From assembly GCF_000331005.1 (NCBI RefSeq), contig NZ_AEJB01000257.1:1-64000 (forward strand): 64,000 bases of DNA. The letters are read 5' to 3'. Positions 41,601-50,109 of this stretch are shown in pieces. The DNA is from Streptomyces turgidiscabies Car8. Lineage in GTDB: Bacteria > Actinomycetota > Actinomycetes > Streptomycetales > Streptomycetaceae. The translations under genes were made by a program, and so were the position numbers. Every line of letters begins with the position of its first letter. The stretch's first letter is position 1. A model generated the notes under the pieces. That model made no database searches. It had not been told where the DNA came from and worked only from the letters and a program-made list of their open reading frames with translations.

Positions 41601-44600
41601 CTTGTCGTCGCGCGCCTTGACGATCTCCTTGTTCTTGGTGCCGTGCTCCTCCTCGGACTTCTGGTCCGCGTCCTCGATCTTCTTGTCCTGCTCGGCCCGC
41701 CAGTCCTCGCGCTGAGCCTGTGTCTCCCGGGCGACCCTGCCTCGTTCGCCGGTCTGCTTCTCGGTGTTCCGGTCGACCTCGCGGTCGATCTCGGCCTGTT
41801 TCTCCTGCTTGGCCTGCTGCTCGCCCTGCTTCTGCGCCTGCTCCGTGGCCGCGAGGTCACCCTGGGCCTGACCGGCGGCGCCCTGGATCTCGGAACCCTT
41901 CTCCTGCTTGGCGACGGCGCCTACGCCGGCCTTGGGCGCGGAGAGTGCCTTGAGACCGCCGCCCTTGCCGCGCCCGCCACCGGAGGCCTTGCCGGTGAGT
42001 TGCTCCTTGGGCGCATCGGGGAAGATCTGGTCCTCGCCCAGGGACTTCGCCGCGTCGTCGCGGCCGGTCCGCTGGATGTCGGACTGCTTCTCTTTCAGGG
42101 CTTTCTGCTGGTCGTCCGTACGGGTCGGGTCGCTGGCGCCCTCAAGGCGGATCTTCGGCGCGGGGCCGACCGTCTTGTTCTCCAGTGCGGGGTCGTGCGT
42201 CGGTACGGCATCGGCCGCCGCCTCCACGCTCTGCGCCTCGGCGCCGCTGAGCCCTTCGGCGGGCACGGCGGGGGCCGGCGGCGGCGGAGCGGTCGGCTTG
42301 GCGCCCGCTGCCTTCTCGCTGCCCTTGGCCTTCTGCTTCTCGCCCTGGTCTTCCGGGCCGAGCCTTTCCACCTTGCCGGTGACGGGGGCTGCCGCTGGGG
42401 CGGCCTCGGGCGGTGCCGAACGTGTCTCGGGCGCGCCCGAAGGCCGTTCCCGGGTGGGCGCGTTGGCGTCGAGCCGCCGCTGTTCCTCGCCGACCTTCCG
42501 GTCCGCGGCCTTGTCGACGCCGGGCATGGCGGCGGCCGCCTGGTCGGGCGCCAGCTTGCTCACGGTCTGTACGGCAGACTTCGGGTCCTGCCCCGAGACG
42601 TCCGGCGGCTCCTGCTCCTTCTCCTCGGGGGCCGCCTCCCCACCGCCCCCGCAACTCCCCTTGCCGCCGTCATCCTTCTCCGCCGCGGGTTCGGGCGGCG
42701 CGCAGCCGCCGCCGTCCTTCTCCAGGGACGCCTCGGGCTGCGGGGTTCCGCCCTCCGCGTTCTGGCCGGGTGCCCCGGTTTGCTCGGCGGCCGGGCTCAC
42801 CGCCGCCTGCGCGGCGGACGGCGCGGCGCCGGGTCCGGCGGCGGTCGTCGGCCCGCTCCGTTCGGCACCGCCCACCGGTCCGCGCGGCACCGCGCCGGGC
42901 CCGGTCTCCTTGGGGATGCGGCTCTTGGCCGGGGGCGCCTCACGCTCGGACCTGGGCGGTTCGGCTCCGCGCCGGGCGGCGGGCGAGGGGTCGAGGTCCT
43001 CGACAGCGGTCCTGGGTGTCTGCGCGCCGGCGGGCCGGGACACGGCGGCCGAGAGGGTACTCGTGGTGGCCGCCGCCGGGCTCGCCGTGGCCGGTGACGG
43101 GCCCCCGGTCGCCGCCGCCGAGCCGGATGCCGACCGCGCCTCCGCCTTCGTACGCTCCTGCTGGTCGTTCTTCTCGTCCTGCGCGTCCCTGGCGTCGGGC
43201 CGCTCGTCGGCGCCGTCCGCCCCGGCCTCCCCCGAGTCGTCGGAGTCGCCGGGGGCCTTGGTCTGTTCGTTCTCCTGCTGCTGTCCGGGGTCGGGCTTCT
43301 CGGCCTCGGGCTCGGGCCGCTCCCTGTCCTCGGTGGCAGGGTCCGGGCCGACCTCCTGGTCGAGGGGCTTCTCGGTCTCCTGGAGGTCCTGGGTGCCGCG
43401 GTCCTGAGCCTGGGCGGCGGGTCCGTTCTCGGGCTGCGGCGCCTCACCCTCGACGGGACCCTCGTCCTGGCCGGGGGCCTTCGGTTCGGGGCCGGCGCCG
43501 GCCTCGTCGTCCCGCTCCTGTTCCTGCTTCTCCCGCTCCTGCTCGATCTTCTCCGCCTTCGTCGGCGGCGGCGTCGGGAAGGAGGGCGGCGACGGTTCGG
43601 CGGCCCCCGGCCGGAGCTGGTCCGCGGTCGGTACGGCGGACAGGTCGAGGTCGGTCTCGGGCAGATGGTCCTCGGGCCTGATCGCGGGGCCGCCCAGGGC
43701 GCCGGGCGCGTGCGGGCCCTCGTCCTCGCCGCCGGCGATGTCCCGGTCGGCGCCCGCTTCGAGGCCGAGCGGCTGCTCCTCCTCGCGCGGATCGACCTCG
43801 GCGTCCCCGTGCTCGTCCTGCTCGTTCAAGCCGTGTTCGGACAGGGCGGAGTCGGGCTGCTCGGCCCGCTCGTCCACCTTCTCCGGGCGTACGGGTCCGG
43901 GGCGGCCCTGCTGCTTCGGGTCGAGCTCCGCGCGCCTGGCGCCGGCGGCCGGCTGGGTCTGCCGGTCCTTGCGCCCGCGCTTGTCGGCGCCGGGGGCGTT
44001 GGCCTGCTCGGGGTCGGCCTCCTCACGCTCGCGCTGTTCCCTGCGTTCCTCCTTGGCCTCCTCCACGCCCTGCCGCTGCCCCTGGGCGCGCTGGTCGGCG
44101 GCCTCGTCGGTGCGCTCGCGGCCTGCGGCGGCCTTCTCGTCCTCCTGCCGTTGCTCCCGCGCGGCCTGCTGCCGGGAGGCGTTGCGCTCGTCCTCCTGCT
44201 CCGCACGGCGGGCGGCCTCCTGGTCCTCGGAGGCGGCGTCCGAGCGCGCCCGGCTGCGGTCGCTGCCGTTCTTCTCGTCACGGGCCCTGGCGTCGTGCTG
44301 TTCCTCGCGTGAGTCGGCTGCCCGCTTGTCCCGGGAGCCACGGCCGGACTCCTGCTTGTGCTGCCACTGGACGCGTTCGACCCCGAGTTCGTCGAAGAGG
44401 TCGATCTCGGGCAGCGGTACCTCGGCGGGCTGAAGTTCCAACAAACCGGGGCCGTCGGCCTGTTCGGCGATGTCGAGGAGACGCTCGTACTCGGGGGTGA
44501 GCAGCCGATCTTCCAGCCGCTCGATGACGGCGTCTTCCAACTGCTCGGACATACGGCCCAGTTGGAGCCGTACCCGGCCGGAGGCGTCGGCGGGGTCGCC

Positions 44601-45248
44601 GCGCAGCGAGCGCAGTACGCCGCCCGCGAGCCGGTCCACGAGTGTGGCGGGGTCGACAGCCTCGGCTCGCATCCGGTCGGCGTCCACGGTGGCGTACCGC
44701 AGCCAGCCCGGGGTGGCCTGCCCCTCCTGGACCGTGGAGGCCGCAGAGGTCTCAGCTGCCTCGGGGGCGGAGTCCTTCGAGTCCACCAGCTCCCGTGCCG
44801 CCGACTCCGCCTCCCGTTCGATCGCCTGCTGCGGCAGGCTCACCGCGCCCAGCTCGCGCCCGGCCCGCAGGGTGCCCAGGCCGTGCGGGTTCTGCACGGT
44901 GTGCAGGAGTTCGTGGGCGAGCAGGCGCTGTCCGTCCGCCGTGCCGGGGCGGTAGGCGCCCTCGCGGAAGAGGATGTCCTGGCCGATGGCGACGGCGTCC
45001 GCCCCGAGCAGCTCCGTCAGCTGCCCGGCGTCACGGTCCGTGTGCAGCCGTACGCGGCTCAGGTCGTGGCCGAGCTGTTCCTCCAACTCCCTTCGCACGC
45101 CGGGGTCGAGGGGCTGTCCGGCGCCGCTGACGATGCTTCTCGGCTCGGGCGTACGGGACTTGGCGCCCCGTTCCTTGCGCCTGCGTCGGCGCTGTTCCGC
45201 GGCCGACTGCTCCGAACGGGCGTCCTGGGACTGTGCGTTGCCGTTCAC
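38610..45248 (-). CDS. Giant DUF4157 protein, putative cargo/effector of the injection system
   Basis: The protein has 2212 residues from GTG 45248 (GTGA overlap). The N-terminal DUF4157 domain (about 48-125) includes VRLHTDRDAGQL and LAHELLHTVQ, with HExxH at 112-116. A very long Glu/Gln/Arg/Pro-rich disordered region follows (about 290-1220). Then come amphipathic helix repeats (about 1270-1470), hydrophobic segments (about 1480-1585, e.g. LPMMIASLVIEKVVSMIV and AVAAGVVALLDFIANFLMI) and a Lys/Pro/Asp linker (about 1616-1820). A distinct C-terminal domain (about 1850-2212) contains LTREEYTNRRGNTAYRGG and ends in helices. DUF4157 is a frequent eCIS accessory domain linked to effectors. The C-terminal domain is lower in G+C and unrecognised, as expected of an exchangeable toxin tip. 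A tape-measure-like role is an alternative. Confidence 0.9.
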   Translation of the reverse strand: MNGNAQSQDARSEQSAAEQRRRRRKERGAKSRTPEPRSIVSGAGQPLDPGVRRELEEQLGHDLSRVRLHTDRDAGQLTELLGADAVAIGQDILFREGAYRPGTADGQRLLAHELLHTVQNPHGLGTLRAGRELGAVSLPQQAIEREAESAARELVDSKDSAPEAAETSAASTVQEGQATPGWLRYATVDADRMRAEAVDPATLVDRLAGGVLRSLRGDPADASGRVRLQLGRMSEQLEDAVIERLEDRLLTPEYERLLDIAEQADGPGLLELQPAEVPLPEIDLFDELGVERVQWQHKQESGRGSRDKRAADSREEQHDARARDEKNGSDRSRARSDAASEDQEAARRAEQEDERNASRQQAAREQRQEDEKAAAGRERTDEAADQRAQGQRQGVEEAKEERREQREREEADPEQANAPGADKRGRKDRQTQPAAGARRAELDPKQQGRPGPVRPEKVDERAEQPDSALSEHGLNEQDEHGDAEVDPREEEQPLGLEAGADRDIAGGEDEGPHAPGALGGPAIRPEDHLPETDLDLSAVPTADQLRPGAAEPSPPSFPTPPPTKAEKIEQEREKQEQERDDEAGAGPEPKAPGQDEGPVEGEAPQPENGPAAQAQDRGTQDLQETEKPLDQEVGPDPATEDRERPEPEAEKPDPGQQQENEQTKAPGDSDDSGEAGADGADERPDARDAQDEKNDQQERTKAEARSASGSAAATGGPSPATASPAAATTSTLSAAVSRPAGAQTPRTAVEDLDPSPAARRGAEPPRSEREAPPAKSRIPKETGPGAVPRGPVGGAERSGPTTAAGPGAAPSAAQAAVSPAAEQTGAPGQNAEGGTPQPEASLEKDGGGCAPPEPAAEKDDGGKGSCGGGGEAAPEEKEQEPPDVSGQDPKSAVQTVSKLAPDQAAAAMPGVDKAADRKVGEEQRRLDANAPTRERPSGAPETRSAPPEAAPAAAPVTGKVERLGPEDQGEKQKAKGSEKAAGAKPTAPPPPAPAVPAEGLSGAEAQSVEAAADAVPTHDPALENKTVGPAPKIRLEGASDPTRTDDQQKALKEKQSDIQRTGRDDAAKSLGEDQIFPDAPKEQLTGKASGGGRGKGGGLKALSAPKAGVGAVAKQEKGSEIQGAAGQAQGDLAATEQAQKQGEQQAKQEKQAEIDREVDRNTEKQTGERGRVARETQAQREDWRAEQDKKIEDADQKSEEEHGTKNKEIVKARDDKDKEVGERKDRDNAQIDTERENAEKEAEKKKAEKKPSGGFLGWVADKVGDFFKGLLEAVTKVFEAARALVNGIIDKFKEWANAAIDFVRDLAVAAINALADVLIAIGDVLLAAFPELRDRFRDAIEGMRDAAIAKVNELADGLKKAVNALLDALAAGLNALLDVLEAGVKAAIKAFQSIIEGAIKFAQAAIEALGKFAALVADIAPDPGGWISKAGSSAKTGISDHLWGAIKVGVKRWFDTKVEGILGLGKAVVDVLVKGCVSLKQIGRMAWDAIIASLPMMIASLVIEKVVSMIVPAAGAILTIVQGLMAAWQSISSILSAFSKFWAYLKAVKAGPAACLFAEAVAAGVVALLDFIANFLMIRLSSATKGVGKRLKAMSQKIMDGLKRTGKGARSAAGSAVNKARGALRNATQKVREPAVAPRPKGAPSPGPKSPVKPKDMATPKGPAKQEPAAAKPKDGTAGPAKDRAPDQDPSKDRTPDRDQSPAREKDQSPSKDKSPDPAAKKKKEIEGPKPTKPRKPKSPAGKALAKAKGAVKSALKKVGNAAKTLGNKLKKTKVGKALKSGASKLRDAFRKKKDRLRDDKRRQQEQKRRAQDRRKKEEKSKESKEARLAKIVARLRPRVTALLKRGVPDAPLRAALAAMRVWYRLTGLARSGAGRFTIDARLNPQVQVQDGVEVDRDRLLIELRRISEEIVEENSTRGTSGRIREMEPTAGSRDEQGNTREIPTYSIPTRVRMPAVLSFARKMSFAGPGKKEILAFADQPAPLEVNGSVTGVEFERAGVARQQGAFGKSLTNKIVKMLRGGKEVRDQLDYETIGKVVEASGQGESVARDVIKYLRGKRASRENSEIASFLAVLTVVQEGHRNPSAVATAAMTFQSAQAGQNFADALTGMPMALTREEYTNRRGNTAYRGGAVPAANQLNRYLGRAGQGRGTEQGPGGRFGREMMDREIRAIQQWIRYTGNLTVDTEQDAQKIEQQIFEQIRARIRRVYGMS

Positions 45249-45529
45249 CGGGTCACCTCCCCCTGCCCGCTGAGCCCCTGGTGCACGGCGCGTGCCAGTT
45301 CCTGCCCGAGGCGGCGCGCGGACAGGCCGGCGGGCAGCGGCGGCAGCCCGGTCAGCGCGTCGACGCCCACCGCGCCGTCGGCCGCGAGTGGCACGCCGTA
45401 CTCCCGTACCAGGCGGGTGAGTTCATGCTCGAAGGCCGCCGAGACCCGCTCGGCATCCGCCCGGAACCCGTCGAGCACGAGTTCCCCGATGTCCAGCCGT
45501 ATCGCCGAGGGCTCCCTGTTCACACCCAT
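45245..45529 (-). CDS. Small conserved-looking protein between AAA ATPase and DUF4157 genes
   Basis: The protein has 94 residues from ATG 45529, or 92 from GTG 45523, which gives a 4-base GTGA overlap with the ATPase stop. Its own stop overlaps the DUF4157 start by four bases, so it is tightly coupled on both sides. The sequence (RLDIGELVLDGFRADAERVSAAFEHELTRLVREYG) is helical and mildly acidic, with a Leu-rich pattern. No named family was recognised. Position suggests a small assembly factor or chaperone for the DUF4157 protein. Confidence 0.8.
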   Translation of the reverse strand: MGVNREPSAIRLDIGELVLDGFRADAERVSAAFEHELTRLVREYGVPLAADGAVGVDALTGLPPLPAGLSARRLGQELARAVHQGLSGQGEVTR

Positions 45530-47466
45530 CCGCGGACCTCCGTCGGCGTCAGGGAGCGCTCCAGCTTGAGGTACTCGGTGCGGGCCGCCGCGAGCATGTG
45601 CCGCATCTGGAGGCGGTCGCCCTCCTCGGCCGCGAGGAACGCGCCGGACAGGGCGATGTTGCGGATCGAGCCGCCCGCGACGGTGAGTTGGGCGAGGAGG
45701 GCCGAGTCGATGTCCTTCACCGGGGCCTGCGGGGGCAGGACCCGGCGCCAGATCTCGGCGCGTTCGTGTTCCGCCGGGAAGGGGAAGTCGACGACGAAGC
45801 GGATGCGCCGCAGGAAGGCGGTGTCCAGGGCCTTCTTCATGTTGGTGGTGAGGATGGCGAGGCCCCGGTAGGCCTCCATGCGCATCAGCAGATAGCTGAC
45901 TTCGAGGTTGGCGTACCGGTCGTGGCTGTCCTTGACCTCGCTGCGCTTGCCGAAGAGGGCGTCGGCCTCGTCGAACAGGAGGAGTGCGCCGCCGCGTTCG
46001 GCGGCGTCGAAGACCCGGCGCAGGTTCTTCTCGGTCTCCCCGATGTACTTGCTGACGACCTGGGAGAGGTCGACGACGAACAGGTCGAGGCCCAGTTCCT
46101 TCGCCATGACCTCGGCGGCCAGCGTCTTGCCGGTGCCGGAGCCGCCCGCGAAGAGGGCTGTGACGCCGAGCCCCCGGCGCAGCGTCGCGGCGAATCCCCA
46201 TTCCTGGTGGACGGTCGGCCGCCGGCGCACATGCGCGACGATCTCGCGCAGCACACTCGTCTGCCGTTCGTGCAGCACGAGGTCGCCCCAGGCCGCCTCG
46301 GGTTCGATCCGCCGCCCCAGCTCGTCCATGCCGACCCGGGCCTCGTCCAGCCCGGCCCGCCAGGCGAGTTCGGCCGCGTCCAGGTCGTCCTCGCCGGGCA
46401 GATCACGCCGTACGGCCGATGCCGCCGCCCGCACCACATGCGGGGGCAGCTGGAACTGTGCCACCAGGGACCGGAGTTCACCTTCGGCCAGGTCGGCGAC
46501 GTCGTCGAACGCGTCTGCCCAGAGGGCGAGTTGCTCCTCCTCGTCGAGCCGGGGGACAGTCACCCGGGTGCCGTGCGGGCGGTCCGTGCGCAGCGGGTCC
46601 TCGCTCGACACCACGACGGGTACGGCGGCCCCGGCGAGGAACGCCTCCGTCGCCGTCCGCTGGTCGCGGTCCAGCTCGCCCACATCGACGAGGAGCGCGG
46701 CGGGCAGCAGGATCGCCTCGCGCTGCCAGAGCCGGGCGAAGCGGTCCCGTTCGGCGGGGTCGCCGGGGATGTCCTCGGCGCTCAGCGAGTACAGCCCGAG
46801 CCCGGCGCGGGCCGCCGCGGCGGCGCCGATGTCGGCGCGGCTGCGCAGATCACCGCCGGTCACCTCGACGAGCAGTGGCGCGTCGGGGCTCGCCCCGGTC
46901 GCCCAGCCGGCCGCGACCCGGCTCGCGGCCAGGTCGTACGAGGGCGGCAGCCGGTCCGGCACGCTCGCTCGGCGCAGCTGGCCGTGCAGCCGGGCGTCGA
47001 GGTAGGGCGAGCCCAGCAGGAAGTGCAGGATGCGTTCGTCGAGGCGGAGCCTGGAGGTCGTCAGCCTGGACTCGTCGTCCAGCTCGGTGATCCGCCAGCG
47101 GCGCAGCGGCGCCACCGGGGTGAGCGCGCTCCAGTGCGGCTCGGCGAGCGCGGCGAGGGCGAGCGAGAAGGTCGGGTACGTCCGCTCCCGGTCACCGCAG
47201 GCGGCGGCGCAGCGGGCGGCGGCGGTCGGCTCCAACTCCTGGGCGGCGGTGAGGAGTACGAGGTCCCGCTCGAAGGGGGTGAGACCGAAGCAGGTGACGA
47301 GGGCGTCGAGGGGCGCGGTGACGGGACCGGCGGCCACGGGCGTGCTGTCGGGGCGCGGGACCTCGACGGGCCCTGTCCCCTCTCCGGCGTGCGCCGCGTG
47401 TGCGTCGACACGGGCGAGCACACGCCGGATCTCCGCCGTCAGCGTCGCCGGACCCGTGGCGTTCAC
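45520..47466 (-). CDS. AAA+ ATPase of the contractile injection system (Afp15/Pvc15-like)
   Basis: The protein has 648 residues from GTG 47466, preferred because GAGGGG lies six bases before it; an in-frame ATG at 47490 adds eight residues but has a poorly spaced ribosome-binding site. The N-terminal ~400 residues include a degenerate ATPase-like half. The C-terminal AAA domain has GGSGTGKT (about 439), LLLFDEADALFGKR (about 495) and an arginine-finger region (TAFLRRIRFVVDFPFP). Afp15/Pvc15-type ATPases are needed for particle maturation or cargo loading. It lies between DUF4255 and DUF4157, the usual eCIS arrangement. Confidence 0.93.
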   Translation of the reverse strand: MNATGPATLTAEIRRVLARVDAHAAHAGEGTGPVEVPRPDSTPVAAGPVTAPLDALVTCFGLTPFERDLVLLTAAQELEPTAAARCAAACGDRERTYPTFSLALAALAEPHWSALTPVAPLRRWRITELDDESRLTTSRLRLDERILHFLLGSPYLDARLHGQLRRASVPDRLPPSYDLAASRVAAGWATGASPDAPLLVEVTGGDLRSRADIGAAAAARAGLGLYSLSAEDIPGDPAERDRFARLWQREAILLPAALLVDVGELDRDQRTATEAFLAGAAVPVVVSSEDPLRTDRPHGTRVTVPRLDEEEQLALWADAFDDVADLAEGELRSLVAQFQLPPHVVRAAASAVRRDLPGEDDLDAAELAWRAGLDEARVGMDELGRRIEPEAAWGDLVLHERQTSVLREIVAHVRRRPTVHQEWGFAATLRRGLGVTALFAGGSGTGKTLAAEVMAKELGLDLFVVDLSQVVSKYIGETEKNLRRVFDAAERGGALLLFDEADALFGKRSEVKDSHDRYANLEVSYLLMRMEAYRGLAILTTNMKKALDTAFLRRIRFVVDFPFPAEHERAEIWRRVLPPQAPVKDIDSALLAQLTVAGGSIRNIALSGAFLAAEEGDRLQMRHMLAAARTEYLKLERSLTPTEVRGWV

Positions 47467-47528
47467 GCCCGTCCCCTCTGGTTTCCCCATGTCGTCAGCT
47501 GCCCCCGCTCGTTGTCCGCACCCGGCCG

Positions 47529-48458
47529 TCAGCTCTCGGTGTTCGCAGGCTTGTCGGGATTGTCGGGCTTGTCTGCCCTGTCCGGAGCGGCGGTCGCGCG
47601 CTTGCCCGCGCCGCCGCGCGAGCCCGGCTCCGCCGCCTTCGCCGGCCGGGCTGCCTTGCGCGTGCGGGCCGGCGTCACCTTCGCCGGTACCTTCACCACG
47701 GCTTTCCTGGCAGGCGCCTTCGCCGCGGCCTTTCCGGGCCCGGACGACGGTTGCGATTCCGGCCCCGGCTCTGGTTCCGCGTCCGAACTACCGCCGTGGG
47801 CACTCTCGTTCACGGGTAGCGCCCGTCCGCCCGGCGCGGGTGCTCCCGGCGCCCCGAAGGGCAGCACGCGCACATCGGACCGCTGGACCGGCTTCGCCGC
47901 GACCGGCGATTCGCGTCCCTCGATGAGGACGAGGGCGGCCTGGTAGACGACCGACAGCGAGTAGGGCGTCTGGTAGAGCATTCCCCAGAGCTTCGACGTC
48001 TCGTCGACGTCCATCACCGTCGGTGTGAAGCGGACGCGCTGCGCCGATTCCAGGAGGTCGCTGCCCGCCAGGTACGGCTTCTCACCGGCCTGTTCGATGA
48101 CGTCCTTGGGCAGGATCGGTATCTCGTGCAGGGTGCGGACGACCATGCCGATCAGTCGCTGCCCGACCAGTTCGTTCTCCTCGCCGTACGCGCTGATCAG
48201 GTAGTGCAGGTCCAGCGCGGCGGCGGGCCTCTTGACCAGCGTGCCGTCGGCGGCGCGGGTCGGCAGGTCGTTGTTGCGCTGCGAGGTGTTGGGCGTGACC
48301 TGGTACAGGAAGACATGGATGGTCGGTTCGCCGGACGGCTCGGTCGGCGGCTTGCGTGTCTCGACCGTGACGGCCGCGTCGAACTCCGGCCCCAGGTTGT
48401 TCTCGATCAGGGCGGCGAGGGCCTGGGTGACGTGGGCGATGGCAAGTGCGTTGCTCAT
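47529..48458 (-). CDS. DUF4255 (Pvc16-type) tail terminator with Lys/Ala-rich tail
   Basis: The protein has 309 residues. Residues 1-200 show the DUF4255 pattern: MSNALAIAHVTQALAALIENNL, TIHVFLYQVTPNTSQRNNDLPTR, LDLHYLISAYG and TPYSLSVVYQAALVLI. In Afp/Pvc particles Afp16/Pvc16 caps tube and sheath. The last ~100 residues are disordered and basic (repeats of KAPARKAV, KVPAKVTPARTRKA), like a histone H1 tail. This is unusual for a cap protein and could bind nucleic acid or an acidic surface. Confidence 0.92.
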   Translation of the reverse strand: MSNALAIAHVTQALAALIENNLGPEFDAAVTVETRKPPTEPSGEPTIHVFLYQVTPNTSQRNNDLPTRAADGTLVKRPAAALDLHYLISAYGEENELVGQRLIGMVVRTLHEIPILPKDVIEQAGEKPYLAGSDLLESAQRVRFTPTVMDVDETSKLWGMLYQTPYSLSVVYQAALVLIEGRESPVAAKPVQRSDVRVLPFGAPGAPAPGGRALPVNESAHGGSSDAEPEPGPESQPSSGPGKAAAKAPARKAVVKVPAKVTPARTRKAARPAKAAEPGSRGGAGKRATAAPDRADKPDNPDKPANTES

Positions 48459-48522
48459 GACGTCTGTTCCTCGGTCCCTGCTGCTCGTCCGACTGCTTCT
48501 TCCGCCGGCCGCGTCGCGCGGT

Positions 48523-49278
48523 TCACTCGCGCCCCCGGGCCAGGTAGTCCGCGAGGCTCACGGTCGCTCCGGGTCGCTCGGCAGCCGTCGTACGCCGACG
48601 GGTACCTCCCGTGGGCGCCGCCGCCGTCACTTCGAGCCGCCCGATCCGTACCTCGACCACCTGCTCGGGCGTCCGTCCGGGCCGTCGTGCGGTGGCCTGC
48701 CGTACGGCTTCGCGTGCCGCGGTCGTGTCCGCGGCGCTGGGTCGCGGGACCCCGGACATGGCGGCGCGGGAAGCGGTGTCCAGGGCCGAGGTGCTGGACG
48801 TGGGCACCGCGCTCCGGGTGGAGTCGTCCTCGGGGCGCCGACCGCCCGCCGTGCGGCGCGGGGGTCCGGTGGCCGGTCGGGGGCCGGGGAGCAGTGGCGT
48901 GACCGGCCGCAGCAGGGGCCCTTCGGGGTCGGCGGTGCGCGGCGCGGGTTCGGTGGGCCGGCCGTCGTGCACCCGTTCCGTGTGTACGACGGTCCGCTCC
49001 CGTTCCGGGACCGGGCGGGCCCCGGACGCCACCGGGTGCGGACGGTCCGGGCGGGATACGCCGACGACCGGGGCCGCGGCGGGCCACAACGGGCCCTGGC
49101 CGTCCGGTTCGGGGGCCGTGGCCCGTACCGCCTCGACCCGTTCGAACGGCCCGGGCAGCCGGGGCCGCACCCGGGACGCGCCCGAGACGGCTCCGGCGGT
49201 GTGCCGGGCGATGAGGCGGTCGAGGAAGTCGGGCTCGGGCAGGCTTGATCGCCCGCTTCCCGCAGGGGAGTCAGACAT
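48523..49278 (-). CDS. Proline/arginine-rich eCIS-associated protein of unknown function
   Basis: The protein has 251 residues from ATG 49278, overlapping the preceding stop by eight bases. The N-terminal ~25 residues (LPEPDFLDRLIARHTAG) and the C terminus (EVRIGRLEVTAAAP...SLADYLARGR) look folded or conserved. The 170 residues between are Pro/Arg/Thr-rich and disordered. The layout, two short linear motifs joined by a spacer, suggests a tether between two particle components. I do not recognise a family. Confidence 0.75.
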   Translation of the reverse strand: MSDSPAGSGRSSLPEPDFLDRLIARHTAGAVSGASRVRPRLPGPFERVEAVRATAPEPDGQGPLWPAAAPVVGVSRPDRPHPVASGARPVPERERTVVHTERVHDGRPTEPAPRTADPEGPLLRPVTPLLPGPRPATGPPRRTAGGRRPEDDSTRSAVPTSSTSALDTASRAAMSGVPRPSAADTTAAREAVRQATARRPGRTPEQVVEVRIGRLEVTAAAPTGGTRRRTTAAERPGATVSLADYLARGRE

Positions 49279-50065
49279 CCGCACACAGCTCCAGGTAGTA
49301 GCGGCGGCGCAGCGGGCTGAGCGCCAGGATCTCCGGCTCGCTCCAGCCGTACGCGGTGGCGAGCAGATGGACGTCGAGGAGCACGTCCCGTGCCCAGGCG
49401 TCCAGTTCGGTCCACAGGTAGGAGGCGATGTCGAGTTCGGCCCGGGTCGCCGCCCCGCACTCCGGGCAGGCAACGTTCAGCGCCAGGTCGGCGCCCGGGT
49501 CGGCCGCCTCGACGGCTTCGGCGATCCGGCGCTGCACAGCGACGGGCAGGTCCGTCGCGGACACGACGTCACCGTCGTGCGCCGCCGACACGAGGCACCG
49601 CGCGAGCAGCGCCCCACGCGGATCCGCCGCCCGGCCCGCCTCAGCGAGATCGGCAACCCCGGGCACCCGGAACACGACGTCCCAGCCACCCTCCCGAACC
49701 CGCACAACAGAACGCCCCAGCCCGGCCGAAGCCACCCCTCCGCTCCCGGTCGGCGGCCCGTCCGCTGAGCCCGTCGGCCCCTCCCGCCCGCCCAGCGACC
49801 GCGCCAACTCCCCCGCGTCCAGCTCGAACTCCATGTCCTCGCCGCACGCAGAGCACGCGAGCCGTACCTGCATGCGCTCGCCGAACAGCGAGCGGCGCAG
49901 CGCGAACAGGTCCGCCTCGCGCTCGCCCACCGGAAGCTGTGGCAGCCTCCCGGTGTCGACGTCCGGACGTGCCGTGCGGTGCAGCAGCAGCGCACGCCCG
50001 ACCGGCGCCTCGGCGAGGCCCGCCTCCCAGGCGGCCAGCAGTCCGGCCGCCGAGGTGATCGCCAT
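49271..50065 (-). CDS. T4-type baseplate protein (gp26/28-like) with two CxxC pairs
   Basis: The protein has 264 residues. Opening RALLLHRTARPD.....LPQLPVGEREADLFALRRSLFGERM, then CSACGEDMEFELDA and CPECGAATRAELDIASYLW, ending in WSEPEILALSPLRRRYYLELC. This is the pattern of T4-type baseplate proteins next to tube genes in eCIS loci. The two CxxC pairs could form one zinc ribbon. It lies 45 bp after the tube gene. Confidence 0.8.
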   Translation of the reverse strand: MAITSAAGLLAAWEAGLAEAPVGRALLLHRTARPDVDTGRLPQLPVGEREADLFALRRSLFGERMQVRLACSACGEDMEFELDAGELARSLGGREGPTGSADGPPTGSGGVASAGLGRSVVRVREGGWDVVFRVPGVADLAEAGRAADPRGALLARCLVSAAHDGDVVSATDLPVAVQRRIAEAVEAADPGADLALNVACPECGAATRAELDIASYLWTELDAWARDVLLDVHLLATAYGWSEPEILALSPLRRRYYLELCADV

Positions 50066-50109
50066 ACCGTCCCCCCGATTCGATCAGCTCTCGATCAACT
50101 ACCGTCGAT

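Noticed and set aside
45530..46201. Upstream extension of the small protein to 318 residues
   Set aside because: It would lie inside the AAA ATPase gene in another frame; only the last ~94 residues are outside it and show coding character.
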